From NCBI GenBank assembly GCA_021791845.1, contig JAJYVT010000023.1, positions 1 through 44,990 on the forward strand: DNA of 44,990 nucleotides. The letters are read 5' to 3'. This document shows positions 24,957 through 32,773 of this stretch, piece by piece; position 1 is the first letter of the stretch, and the number at the start of each line of letters is the position of its first letter. The translations under genes and the position numbers were made by a program. Under the pieces are notes generated by a model that was not told where the DNA came from, did no database searches, and saw only the letters and a program-made list of their open reading frames with translations. This stretch comes from Actinomycetes bacterium. Its GTDB lineage: Bacteria > Actinomycetota > Acidimicrobiia > Acidimicrobiales > RAAP-2.

Positions 24957-25742
24957 TCAGGCGCTCCACGTGAGGACGGCGCGGGCTAGTTCGGCACGTC
25001 GCTCGGTGTACAGGCGGGCCCGGTGCCCGTTAGCTCCGGAAGGATGGGGTAGGCCGAGCAGGCATCGTCGGCGGTCCAGGAGGTCTTGGCGCGCCAGGAG
25101 GTTCACGGCGGCCTCGGCGGCCTTTCCCAGGGGCACCACGAGCGCATCGGGTGCCATCGCAACCCTCGCCCCCAGACAGGCGCGCACCAGCGACGCCAGC
25201 ACAGGGTGGTCGACCAGCGGCGGGTTCGCTCCGCCGTAGTTGCGGCCGTGCACGAAGACGGGATAGTCGATGGCGGAGACGTGGCCGGCCAGATCGTGCA
25301 TGTCGTCGAAGAGCTGGGCGGTCGATTCGATGTCGAGAGCGGCGGCGAGCCCGATCCCGTCGAGCATCGTGACCAGGTTGGTCCGCATCGGCCCGGAGAA
25401 CGATCCCACGGCGTCGGCTCTCCTGAGCGCGTCCTCGGCCGACAGGCCCTCGGCCAGGCAGCGTCGAACCTCGGCCAGCGCCTCGGTCGCCTGGTGCAGT
25501 CCCGGGGTGATCCCGACCAGCATCGCGCTGGCCGAGGTGTTGACCCAGTCCCACGGGGCGTAGAAGACACTCAGCGCTCCCTGTTGCCAAAGCAGCAGTT
25601 CGGGTGCCATGGCGTTGATCGGTTCCAGGCTCGTCACGGTGTCCATCTGGTGGGACAGGCACCAGGATCGGTCGACCGGGGAGCCCTCCAGCAAGCCGTG
25701 ATCGGCGGCCCATTCCACGGGGCAGGTATGGTCGGTCGTCAC
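24957..25742 (-). CDS. Uracil-DNA-glycosylase-superfamily-like protein
   Basis: A 261-residue protein. The segment SAMLVGITPGLHQA resembles the first UDG-superfamily motif (GxxPG) and LLGLPHPSGANGHR resembles the second (HPS), with the expected order and spacing. Other parts (FYAPWDWVNTSA, YPVFVHGRNYGGANPP) are not familiar. It may bind or excise damaged bases or be a structural relative. GTG 25742 has TACGGT 8 bases upstream. Base composition is lower in GC than upstream genes, and it lies just after tRNA-Val, so transfer is likely. Confidence 0.55.
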   Translation of the reverse strand: MTTDHTCPVEWAADHGLLEGSPVDRSWCLSHQMDTVTSLEPINAMAPELLLWQQGALSVFYAPWDWVNTSASAMLVGITPGLHQATEALAEVRRCLAEGLSAEDALRRADAVGSFSGPMRTNLVTMLDGIGLAAALDIESTAQLFDDMHDLAGHVSAIDYPVFVHGRNYGGANPPLVDHPVLASLVRACLGARVAMAPDALVVPLGKAAEAAVNLLARQDLLDRRRCLLGLPHPSGANGHRARLYTERRAELARAVLTWSA

Positions 25743-25750
25743 GACCGAGG

Positions 25751-25756
25751 ACCGTA
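25751..25756 (-). promoter_or_regulatory. Predicted -10 (TACGGT), leaderless
   Basis: Minus-strand TACGGT ends 8 bases before GTG 25742. Confidence 0.45.
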
Positions 25757-25810
25757 GCTCGCCGTGCTCCCTCCGAGTTCCTTGGCGGTCTCGCCCGGAG
25801 CGCGTTTCTG

Positions 25811-26356
25811 TTATGCCGATCCGGCGTCGGGCGAGAGGTCTTCGAGGACGTCGTCTGGCAGGTTGAGGCCGGTGTTGCTGAGCGCGTCGCGTACTGACCA
25901 GGCGAGGTCGTCGGTCACGTCCGGGCCGGCGTAGGCGAGGACGGTCCCGTCTTCGACGTCCTTGCGGGAGTTGGCGAGGCCGTGGAGCAGCCCGAGCGCT
26001 ATCTGGCGTGCGGCATCGTGGAGACCGAGCGCGGCCCTCCGGGAAAGGTCGTCGAGCTCCGGCTGCAGCAGTTCTTCAAGGATCTCGCAGGCGGCCTCGT
26101 TCTCGTGCACGTACCCGCGACCGTGGACTCGTCCGGCCCGGTGGGCGAGCTGGTCGATCTCGGCTTCACGAAGTGCCCATTCGAGCGACTCGGCCACCTC
26201 GTCCGCGTCGACGGTGGCCAGCTTGGCCAGAGCGAGGTGTTCGGTCTCGTCGACTAGCTCGGGATGGACAATGAGCAGTTCGCCGAGTAGCTGACCTCGC
26301 TCGTCACCCGTTAGCTGCTCGAGGGCGGTAGTGGACGGACGGCGAGGTTTGCTCAT
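25811..26356 (-). CDS. Uncharacterised helical protein, coupled to the 117-aa gene
   Basis: A 181-residue, acidic, predominantly helical soluble protein (LTGDERGQLLGELLIVHPEL, ESLEWALREAEIDQLAHRAG, ARQIALGLLHGLANS). ATG 26356 overlaps the stop of the upstream gene (ATGA), so it is translated together with it. No domain is recognised. Codon use is less GC-biased than in the flanking core genes. Confidence 0.65.
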   Translation of the reverse strand: MSKPRRPSTTALEQLTGDERGQLLGELLIVHPELVDETEHLALAKLATVDADEVAESLEWALREAEIDQLAHRAGRVHGRGYVHENEAACEILEELLQPELDDLSRRAALGLHDAARQIALGLLHGLANSRKDVEDGTVLAYAGPDVTDDLAWSVRDALSNTGLNLPDDVLEDLSPDAGSA

Positions 26357-26706
26357 GGTTCGGGCCATGCCCAACCCGAGGGACGTTGGGCGGGGAACGG
26401 TGGGAGGCAGAGCCAGGTCCGGTAGGCGGCGTGAAGCCATCCGGCGACCGAGTTCGGTTCGAAGTGGACGTCGGCAAGGGAGAGGACGTCTTCGGTCTCC
26501 TGGTGCCGGCAGCGGGCCACGAGACCCCGCCGTTCGTCTCCCTCCATGTCGAAGCCGGTGACCTCTATCGCCACGCCGAGGACGGTCGCAGCAATGGGGA
26601 CGGCGACCTCGTCTTGGAAGACCTGGAGGAACCCCGACATCTGCTCGTCGGTGTCGTTGGCATCGACGGTGATCTCCTCGATGAGCCGGGCGAGAGCCTG
26701 CGCCAT
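26353..26706 (-). CDS. Small actinobacterial protein, possibly of the family often labelled calcium-binding
   Basis: A 117-residue protein. ITVDANDTDEQMSGFLQVFQ, VAVPIAATVLGVAIEVTGFD, ARCRHQETEDVLSLADV and WLHAAYRTWL match, as far as I recall, a small family seen in actinobacterial accessory regions and labelled calcium-binding because of an acidic D-x-N-x-D-E-Q stretch. The real function is not known. It is divergent from the Fic gene across a 159-base region with a palindrome, and coupled to the gene at 25811. Confidence 0.65.
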   Translation of the reverse strand: MAQALARLIEEITVDANDTDEQMSGFLQVFQDEVAVPIAATVLGVAIEVTGFDMEGDERRGLVARCRHQETEDVLSLADVHFEPNSVAGWLHAAYRTWLCLPPFPAQRPSGWAWPEP

Positions 26707-26821
26707 GGGTGGGACGGTACTGCCTGCGCAGGACGCGGTGGCGAATGTCCTTGGGCTCGAGCGGGCCTTGCTCTGGGGACGGGGCCGGCCGACCGGGAGA
26801 CCGCCAGTGGCGCCTATAACC

Positions 26822-26843
26822 GCTAATCTGAACCCTGATTAGC
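26822..26843. promoter_or_regulatory. Inverted repeat GCTAATC-N8-GATTAGC (candidate operator)
   Basis: Perfect 7-bp arms (26822-26828 and 26837-26843) with an 8-base spacer lie between the divergent 117-aa gene and Fic. The arms contain -10-like hexamers (TAATCT 26824-26829, TAGCAT 26840-26845). AT-rich arms in 73% GC DNA are unlikely by chance. A plausible binding site for the Fic C-terminal winged helix. Confidence 0.6.
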
Positions 26844-26865
26844 ATGTTTAGTGGAAGGTTGGCAG

Positions 26866-27915
26866 ATGCGGAGCTTCGCCGACGTTGACTCCTTGATCGG
26901 CACCGTGCCAGCGGGTGTCGTCACGCGCTTGAGCGTCGTCGACGCCGGACGCGGCTCCGAGGCACTCTATGCCGACCAGCTCCCCGGCCTGCTGAAAGAG
27001 CTGGCCGACGCGGCGAGGGTCGAATCGGTGATCGCCTCTTCCGCCATCGAGGGAGTCGTGGTTGAACCAGCCCGAGCCGAACGGATCGTCCGAGGTGCCG
27101 ATCAACGACTCCGTGTCCGCAACGAGAAGGAGCTGGCTGGGTACCGTGACGCCCTCGACTACTTGTTCCAAGACCGGCCGGGCGATCTCTCCGTCGGTCT
27201 CGTCCTCCATCTCCACCGGCTCCTCTTCGGTCGGACCGGTGGTGGAGGGGGGCAGTTCAAGACCGTCGACAACCTCGTCGTAGACAGGCACCCTGACGGA
27301 ACGTCGAGTGTTCGGTTCGTCCCAACCTCGCACCAAGACACGCCCTTCTTCATGTCCGAGCTCGTCGATCGCTATCGCGCTGCACAAAGCTCTGGGCGCC
27401 ACCACCGTGCGCTGCTCGTGGGACTGTTCGCACTCGACCTCCTCACGATCCACCCCTTCGTCGACGGCAATGGGCGGCTCTCTCGCCTGCTCAGCACGCG
27501 CCTGCTCTCCGACGTCGGCTATGGCGTCGGGCGGTACATATCCCTCGAGGGCCTCATCTACGAACGACGCGATGCCTACTACGAGGCCCTGGCCGGGTCG
27601 ACCGTCGGCTGGCAGGACGGTAGCCACGATCCGTGGCCGTGGCTCGGCTTCTTCGTCGAGGTGCTCGCCCATGCCTACGAGACCTTCGCGGCTCGTGCTG
27701 CTGATCATCGTTCGGGCGTCACCAAGCAGGACCGGGTTCGGAACTACGTGCTCAACCACGCCAGAGCATCTTTCGAGATGGCAGACGTGAGGCGAGCCGT
27801 GCCCGGAGTGAGCGACCAGACGGTCCGACTCGTGCTGCGGGAGCTGAAGAACGAGGGATTTGTACGTCCTAACGGCGTCGGCCGGGGAACGAGGTGGGCG
27901 CGCGTTGACCAGTAG
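26866..27915 (+). CDS. Fic-domain protein (AMPylase-type) with C-terminal winged helix
   Basis: ATG 26866 has GGAAGG about 7 bases upstream; the GTG at 26851 is less likely. The protein has 349 residues. An N-terminal inhibitory helix motif SSAIEG (about 58-63) matches the (S/T)xxxE(G/N) rule and the active-site loop is HPFVDGNGRLSR (196-207), so it should be a self-inhibited class II enzyme that transfers AMP or a similar group to a protein. The C-terminal 70 residues (RVRNYVLNHARASFEMADVR, VSDQTVRLVLRELKNEGFV) form a winged helix, suggesting DNA binding and self-control. It lies in the tRNA-proximal, lower-GC block. Confidence 0.9.
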   Translation: MRSFADVDSLIGTVPAGVVTRLSVVDAGRGSEALYADQLPGLLKELADAARVESVIASSAIEGVVVEPARAERIVRGADQRLRVRNEKELAGYRDALDYLFQDRPGDLSVGLVLHLHRLLFGRTGGGGGQFKTVDNLVVDRHPDGTSSVRFVPTSHQDTPFFMSELVDRYRAAQSSGRHHRALLVGLFALDLLTIHPFVDGNGRLSRLLSTRLLSDVGYGVGRYISLEGLIYERRDAYYEALAGSTVGWQDGSHDPWPWLGFFVEVLAHAYETFAARAADHRSGVTKQDRVRNYVLNHARASFEMADVRRAVPGVSDQTVRLVLRELKNEGFVRPNGVGRGTRWARVDQ

Positions 27916-28291
27916 CCAGGTCCAGTTCGAGCCCGTGCTCGGTGATGTTCAACGGCGAGGACCTCATGCTGTCATCTCGCCGTTGCCGTCCTCCAGGCCG
28001 CATGGTGACGCCAGCCTCTTTCAGGGCACGCCGGACCGTGCTCGCCGCCACCCCCAACTGGGCGGCCACCCAATCCGCCGACTGACCCTCAGCGTAGAGC
28101 TGGGCGGCCCGATCCACCTCGTCGTCTTGGAGCGCCCGGCGATCCCGCTTTGGGACACCATGGCGCCGGACATGGCCCAGGACCGTGGTCCGGTTCACCC
28201 GGAACGACGTCGCCAACTCCTCCACTGGGACACCCCTACGGTAGGCGGCAACCAGGTCAGCCACCTCGCCTGGTCGAAGGCGCCGCTGCAC
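27869..28291 (-). CDS. Recombinase-type double HTH protein (possible remnant)
   Basis: From GTG 28291 the protein has 140 residues with two resolvase-like helix-turn-helix units: VAAYRRGVPVEELATSFRVN / TTVLGHVRRHG and AAQLYAEGQSADWVAAQLGV / STVRRALKEAGV, as in the C-terminus of serine recombinases. No catalytic domain precedes it. The frame is open upstream to 28501, but that part has no similarity, so this may be a decayed recombinase or a small stand-alone DNA-binding protein. The 3' end overlaps the Fic gene by 47 bases in the opposite direction. Confidence 0.6.
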   Translation of the reverse strand: MQRRLRPGEVADLVAAYRRGVPVEELATSFRVNRTTVLGHVRRHGVPKRDRRALQDDEVDRAAQLYAEGQSADWVAAQLGVAASTVRRALKEAGVTMRPGGRQRRDDSMRSSPLNITEHGLELDLATGQRAPTSFPGRRR

Positions 28292-28428
28292 CGGCAAAGA
28301 CCCGACCAGCGGGTCAGTCGGATGAACGGACTGCTCGCCCGGGATCTGTCGCAGTATCGTCCCAAGGGCAGGCTGACACAGCAAAGGGCCATCTACCTGG
28401 GCACACGCACTACCATCCGTTGTCGAAG

Positions 28429-28459
28429 GTGGTCTTGTACTGTGACAAGGGAAGACCAC
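28429..28459. repeat. Nested inverted repeat
   Basis: Outer arms GTGGTCTT (28429-28436) and AAGACCAC (28452-28459) enclose inner arms CTTGT (28434-28438) and ACAAG (28445-28449). It sits just upstream of the HTH gene near the right edge of the lower-GC block: an operator, recombination site or element end. Confidence 0.6.
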
Positions 28460-28531
28460 TTGGACGACAGGCGAGCGGCGCGGGGACGCGTCGGGCACCA
28501 CAACCGGAGCGGGCAGATCGGTCCGAGGGCG

Positions 28532-29563
28532 CTACGAACCGTGCGCCTTCGAGCCCTTGCCTCCGCCCACGTGGAAGTACTGCTCGACGGCCTGGGCGGT
28601 CCCGAGGGCGATGGCGGTGCGCCCGGCGGCGCTGACGGCGATCGAGCCCTCGAACGGGTCGGTGATGAACAGCGGCTCGATCAGGGCGCCGGGCATCTGG
28701 CTCGGCGTTGTGAACCACCCCGCCAGTCCCGGGCCGAGCAGGAGCAGATGCTGGTAGGAGGCGGCCGTTGTTGTGAGCGGCTGGCCGCCCAGTGTCGCGT
28801 CTGTCTGCACGCCGTCGTTCGGGATCTGCCAGCCGTGGGCGTTCAGCCGCGACAGGACGTCGGACTGCAGGAGGGTGGCGAAGGCCCGGCTCTTCGCCGC
28901 GAACGGGCGGCTGGCATCGTAGGCCGTCATGCACCCCGCGTTGAGGGGTGATGTCCCCGTGTCCAGGTACAGGCCCACGAGCAGTGTCGCATGGGCGAGG
29001 TTGGCGCACTCGTCCCTGGCGGCGACGTCCGCCCGCGCCCCCTGCACCGAGAGGATGCCGCCTGTCCGGTCGGCCGGGGTGAGGCGCGCCACTTCGGTGG
29101 CCGTCGTGCGCGACACCACCACCCGGAACCCCTTGGCGGTGAGGAGGCGCATGGTCTTGAGCTCGACGGCCAGGTTCGACGGCGACTCGTAGATGGTGCG
29201 GCCTGTCTGCGTGATCCCCTGGCCACCCGGGTCGATGCCCCCGTGGCCGGCGTCGAGGAACACGGTGTGGTGGACGTTGCCGTGCGTCGGGGCGAAGGAG
29301 ACGCAGGCGTTCGGCTCGAACCGCTTCTTGTCGACCGGGACGCCCCGTGCCGCGCTCGCATGCTTGCCGGCGGTCCCGGATCCGCTGCGGTTGCCGCTGG
29401 GCCGCCCTCCCGTCGCTGTCGCCGCGCCCGCCATGCCCGGGCCGAACGACGCGGCAGCGACGGCGGCCGCGGCGGCGATCACGAAGAGGCGCGGGCGGCG
29501 GGCGAGACCAGCCCGGGCGCGACGGCTCGCCCGAGCCCCGTGACCGGTCGCACAGCCCCTCAC
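28532..29563 (-). CDS. N-acetylmuramoyl-L-alanine amidase (Amidase_3), secreted
   Basis: From GTG 29563 the protein has 343 residues: a basic N-region and hydrophobic stretch (PRLFVIAAAAAVAAASFG) ending near AGAA form a signal peptide, then a Ser/Gly-rich linker, then Amidase_3. Visible are zinc ligands in VFLDAGHGGIDPGG (His), NLAVELKTMRLL (Glu) and the third-ligand region LLVGLYLDTG, which reads differently from the usual His-containing motif, and a catalytic Glu in GALIEPLFITD. It would cut the MurNAc-L-Ala bond in the wall. The third ligand should be checked, since its loss would mean an inactive binding domain. A TACGGT box 7 bases before 29563 supports this start over GTG 29572. Confidence 0.82.
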   Translation of the reverse strand: MRGCATGHGARASRRARAGLARRPRLFVIAAAAAVAAASFGPGMAGAATATGGRPSGNRSGSGTAGKHASAARGVPVDKKRFEPNACVSFAPTHGNVHHTVFLDAGHGGIDPGGQGITQTGRTIYESPSNLAVELKTMRLLTAKGFRVVVSRTTATEVARLTPADRTGGILSVQGARADVAARDECANLAHATLLVGLYLDTGTSPLNAGCMTAYDASRPFAAKSRAFATLLQSDVLSRLNAHGWQIPNDGVQTDATLGGQPLTTTAASYQHLLLLGPGLAGWFTTPSQMPGALIEPLFITDPFEGSIAVSAAGRTAIALGTAQAVEQYFHVGGGKGSKAHGS

Positions 29564-29570
29564 CTCCGTC

Positions 29571-29576
29571 ACCGTA
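29571..29576 (-). promoter_or_regulatory. Predicted -10 (TACGGT), leaderless
   Basis: Minus-strand TACGGT ends 7 bases before GTG 29563. Confidence 0.45.
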
Positions 29577-29642
29577 GGACATCGTCTTTGCCGAGGTGTG
29601 GCAGGGAGTCGTCGCGCCCCGTTGCTGCACGGCCCGGCCGCG

Positions 29643-29648
29643 TAGCCT
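29643..29648 (+). promoter_or_regulatory. Predicted -10 (TAGCCT), leaderless
   Basis: TAGCCT ends 7 bases before ATG 29656. Confidence 0.5.
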
Positions 29649-29655
29649 CACGTTG

Positions 29656-31188
29656 ATGGAGGGCGCGCTGGACGACGACGCCCGAGCCGCATCGGGTCGA
29701 GCGTCGGGCCGCCTGACGCTCTACCGCTGGTCGGACCCGGCGCTGCTGGCGATCGGACTGCTGGCGCTGTTCGCCGGCTTCGGGCAGTTCGGCGCCGTGG
29801 CGGCCCTCGGCAGCGTGGCGAAGGACTTCGGGCACGTGAACGGCGGCGCCACCTTTGCCGATCAGGTCGGCCTGTCGGGCACGCTCCTCGGCGTCGGGTT
29901 GGCGATCATCCGTGCTGCATCGTTCCTCGGACTCCCGCTGGCATCGGTGGCGGACCGGCTGGGACGGCGCCCCATGCTGGTCGGCACGTGCCTGATCGGG
30001 CTCTGCCTGACCGTGCTCACGGTGGTGAGCCCCAGCTACTGGTGGTTCGTGGCCATCTTCGCCATCGGCCGGCCCTTCCTGAGCGCCACGGTGGGACTGA
30101 CCCAGGTCGGCGCGGTGGAGCTCACGTCGTCCAACCAGCGGGCCAAGGCCGTGTCCATGGTGGCGGCCGGCTATGCGGTCGGCGCCGGGCTCACGGCCAT
30201 CATCCACAGCCTGGCCGAGCACTCCCTCGGGTTCCGTGGCATCTTCGCCCTTGCGGTCGTGCCGCTCGTGTTGCTGCCGGTCACGGCGCGGCGGGTGGTC
30301 GAGCCGGACCGGTTCGCAAGAGAGCGGACAGCCAACGCCCATCCCGTGCTCGGCCCCGTGGCCAAGCCGTTCCGACGGCGCCTCCTCGTCGTGGCCCTGC
30401 TGGCCTTCTGCGTGTCCATGATCACGGGGCCGGCCAACAGCCTCGTGTTCATCTACGCGCAGAACTTCCTGCACTTGAACGGCATCGTGACGAGCGTCAT
30501 GGTCGTGGTCGCCGGCGCCGCCGGCCTGGGCGGGCTCCTCCTCGGCCGGTGGCTGGCGGACCACGTCGGCCGGCGCGCCACCGTTGCCGTCGCCATGACC
30601 GGCATGGCCGTGTTCGGCACCATCGCCTACACCGGGTCGTCGTGGGCGCTCTTCCTCGGCTACGTCGCCGGGGTCAGCACGGGTGCCGTGTTCGCACCGG
30701 CGGGCGGATCGCTGGCCAACGAGCTCTTCCCCACGCATGTGCGCGCCTCGGTCGCCGGGTGGTACATCGGGGCCGGCGTCGCCGGGGCGGTGTGCGGGCT
30801 CCTGGCGTTCGGGACGGTGGCCGACGTGGGCCGAGGCGGTGACCACGCCGGCATGGCGGCGGCGGTCGTGTTCCTGCCGATGATCCTCGCCACCGGGCTC
30901 CTCCTCCTCCTGCCAGAGACGCGAGGCCGGGAGCCCGAGGAGCTGTGGGGCGCCGGGCCGGTGGCCGGTGGCGGCTCCGAGCGCTGCGCCGCGCCGCGGG
31001 CGGAGCGCGCGTCGGCGGGCGGCGAGGGCGTGTCAGCGGGCGAAGAGGTGGACGCCCGTCCAGATCCACACCAGGACGACCACCACGCGCACCCACCGGC
31101 CGCGGGCGAGCAGGCGGGCCAGGGCGACCGAGGGACGGCGAACCTGCATCCGCCCGATCCGCCATCCCCTGGCGGCGACGAGGACTGA
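29656..31188 (+). CDS. Major facilitator superfamily transporter
   Basis: ATG 29656 is chosen for the TAGCCT box 7 bases upstream. The frame gives 510 residues with about 12 spans and the MFS loop motif twice: ASVADRLGRRPMLVG after span 2 and LADHVGRRATVAVA after span 8, with a cytoplasmic loop between spans 6 and 7 (RRVVEPDRFARERTA). The last 70 residues after LLLPETRGREPEEL are polar and His/Gly/Asp-rich and lie antisense to a credible small membrane protein gene, so the true end may be earlier. The substrate is not evident. Confidence 0.85.
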   Translation: MEGALDDDARAASGRASGRLTLYRWSDPALLAIGLLALFAGFGQFGAVAALGSVAKDFGHVNGGATFADQVGLSGTLLGVGLAIIRAASFLGLPLASVADRLGRRPMLVGTCLIGLCLTVLTVVSPSYWWFVAIFAIGRPFLSATVGLTQVGAVELTSSNQRAKAVSMVAAGYAVGAGLTAIIHSLAEHSLGFRGIFALAVVPLVLLPVTARRVVEPDRFARERTANAHPVLGPVAKPFRRRLLVVALLAFCVSMITGPANSLVFIYAQNFLHLNGIVTSVMVVVAGAAGLGGLLLGRWLADHVGRRATVAVAMTGMAVFGTIAYTGSSWALFLGYVAGVSTGAVFAPAGGSLANELFPTHVRASVAGWYIGAGVAGAVCGLLAFGTVADVGRGGDHAGMAAAVVFLPMILATGLLLLLPETRGREPEELWGAGPVAGGGSERCAAPRAERASAGGEGVSAGEEVDARPDPHQDDHHAHPPAAGEQAGQGDRGTANLHPPDPPSPGGDED

Positions 31189-31248
31189 GACCGCGGCCCC
31201 GAGCGCGACGAGCGCCCACACCGCGTACACCGTGTCGGCCCAGGTCAT
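31033..31248 (-). CDS. Small membrane protein, DUF6186-like
   Basis: A 71-residue protein with two hydrophobic spans (MTWADTVYAVWALVALGAAV, VRVVVVLVWIWTGVHLFAR) and a basic middle (RRPSVALARLLARGRW). The ending VxWxWxGxHLFAR matches what I recall of the actinobacterial DUF6186 family. ATG 31248 overlaps the upstream stop (ATGA). Its 3' 156 bases overlap the convergent MFS frame. Confidence 0.65.
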   Translation of the reverse strand: MTWADTVYAVWALVALGAAVSVLVAARGWRIGRMQVRRPSVALARLLARGRWVRVVVVLVWIWTGVHLFAR

Positions 31249-31724
31249 CGCCTCACCAGGTACCAGCCGCCGGCGAGCCACCCGAGGAAGGCGGCCGCCT
31301 TCACCGGTCGGCACCGCAGCGCGCGGTCGGCGATCGAGCTGAGGGTGGGGTACAGGCTGCGGGGGCCGGGGTGGAAGTAGGACGCGAGCTCCACGGCGAG
31401 CACGAGGACGATCAGCGCCACCCACGGGGCGGAGGTGCGCCGGTCGCGGGCGCCCTCGACCGGCAACGCCCGGGGGCGCCAGAGCCGGCGCGTCGGGGCG
31501 ACCCGCTGCGCCACCAGGAGTGCGGCCAGCAGGGCCGACGGCACCGAGACGGCCACGTCGGCCGGCACGCTGAAGGGCGCAGTACCCGAGGCCCAACCGG
31601 CGAGCGCGGCGGCGAGGAGGGCCGCCACCGCCACGACGGGACGCCGCTCACCCGGCGTGTCGGTCGCTCCCGCGCTGCTCGGCGCCGGAGGCACCGGCGC
31701 CGGAGGCACCGGAGCTCGAGGCAC
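31245..31724 (-). CDS. Uncharacterised membrane protein
   Basis: Up to 159 residues with spans VVAVAALLAAALAGWASG, VPSALLAALLVAQRVA and APWVALIVLVLAVELASYF, and a C-terminal APVKAAAFLGWLAGGWYLVRR-like end. The function is unknown. The start is uncertain: GTG 31724 overlaps the phosphodiesterase gene by 77 bases through a VPPAP repeat, while GTG 31634 would avoid the overlap. It is coupled (ATGA) to the DUF6186-like gene. Confidence 0.6.
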   Translation of the reverse strand: MPRAPVPPAPVPPAPSSAGATDTPGERRPVVAVAALLAAALAGWASGTAPFSVPADVAVSVPSALLAALLVAQRVAPTRRLWRPRALPVEGARDRRTSAPWVALIVLVLAVELASYFHPGPRSLYPTLSSIADRALRCRPVKAAAFLGWLAGGWYLVRR

Positions 31725-32613
31725 GTTCGGTCGGGGCGACGGCGAGCCGGACGCGCACCGGCAGGTGATCGGAGCCGGCGGCGGGGAGCACCTCGGCGCC
31801 CACCACGTCGATCGGACCGCGGACCAGCACGTGGTCCACGTGGCTGTGGGGGCGCCACGCCGGCCACGTCTTGGCCCGGATGGCGCGCCTCCAGCCCGGC
31901 AGGAGGACCGCCACCGGCGGGCCCCAGAGGTTCATGTCGCCGGCCAGCACCGCTGGCCCATCGTCCACGGTCGCGCGCAGGTGGCGCCCGAGGCGCAGGT
32001 ACTGGCGGGGGGCGCCGTACGTGATGTGCGACATGTGCGTGCCCACCACGGTGACCGGGACCGTGCCGACCCGCAGCGTGGCGACGACGGCGGCACGCCG
32101 CGCCCGGTCGCGGGCCAGCCGGCCCAGCTCGACGACTCGCGACCCCGTCACCGGGAGCCGGCTGAGCACGGCCACCCCCCACCGCCCCCGCTGGGCGTCG
32201 CGGTAGCGCGGCGAGGTCCGGACGCGGTCACCGAAGGGGCGCTCGCTGTCGAGGAAGATCGCGTGGCTGGCGCCGCGCCAGTCCATGGAGCGCATCCACC
32301 GGTCGTCGGCCCCCGGGTCCGGGCCGGCCAGGCGCCCGCCGGCCAAGGCGTGCTCAAGGACCGTGTACCCCATCGCCTCGGCCACCCGCGCCGCCGTCCC
32401 GGGCCCGTCGTCGGGGGACCAGCACTCCTCGAGCACGAGCACGTCGGCGCCGATGGTGCGGCAGGCGCCGACCACGTCGAAGGGCCGCCCCCACCCGTCC
32501 ACGCCGGCGTGGACGTTGAAGGTCCCGAGCACGAAGGTCGTCGCTGCGCCCCGAGCCGGCGGGCGGTCCCGGGAGGGCGCCAGGGACTGGTCGGTGGCTC
32601 GGGTCTCTCCCAC
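31648..32613 (-). CDS. Endonuclease/exonuclease/phosphatase-family phosphodiesterase
   Basis: From GTG 32613 the protein has 321 residues with the EEP fold motifs: LGTFNVHAGVDGWGRP, ADVLVLEECWSPD (Glu), VVGTHMSHITYG, AVLAGDMNLWGPP (Asp/Asn), HSHVDHVLV and AAGSDHLPVRV (catalytic His). Members cleave DNA, RNA, phosphoinositides or sphingomyelin; the substrate is open and no signal peptide is seen. A palindrome covers the start codon and TATCGT lies 10 bases upstream. It is divergent from the aminotransferase gene. Confidence 0.85.
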   Translation of the reverse strand: MGETRATDQSLAPSRDRPPARGAATTFVLGTFNVHAGVDGWGRPFDVVGACRTIGADVLVLEECWSPDDGPGTAARVAEAMGYTVLEHALAGGRLAGPDPGADDRWMRSMDWRGASHAIFLDSERPFGDRVRTSPRYRDAQRGRWGVAVLSRLPVTGSRVVELGRLARDRARRAAVVATLRVGTVPVTVVGTHMSHITYGAPRQYLRLGRHLRATVDDGPAVLAGDMNLWGPPVAVLLPGWRRAIRAKTWPAWRPHSHVDHVLVRGPIDVVGAEVLPAAGSDHLPVRVRLAVAPTERASSSGASGAGASGAEQRGSDRHAG

Positions 32614-32629
32614 GGGAGACCCGACGATA
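32601..32629 (-). promoter_or_regulatory. Promoter with inverted repeat GGGTCTC-N8-GAGACCC over the EEP start codon
   Basis: Minus-strand -10 TATCGT is at 32624-32629. Perfect 7-bp arms at 32601-32607 and 32616-32622 enclose GTG 32613. Either a repressor operator or, in the mRNA, a hairpin that hides the start codon. Confidence 0.5.
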
Positions 32630-32761
32630 CGCCGGTGGGCCCGCCGGCGCCGGACAGCCGCCACGGCGCTCCCGCCGCCACGGCGCCCCGGCGCCACAGC
32701 CGCACCGCCGCACCGCCGCACCGCCGGCGGCGACGCGGCCGACGCTCTGCGCGTCGGCCGG

Positions 32762-32767
32762 TACCAT
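32762..32767 (+). promoter_or_regulatory. Predicted -10 (TACCAT), leaderless
   Basis: TACCAT ends 6 bases before GTG 32774. Confidence 0.5.
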
Positions 32768-32773
32768 CGCGCC

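Noticed and set aside
27926..27937. 11-base match to the tRNA-Val T-arm (GTTCGAGCCCG) after the Fic gene, as a possible attachment repeat
   Set aside because: It is too short, not at the 3' end of the tRNA and not at a compositional border.
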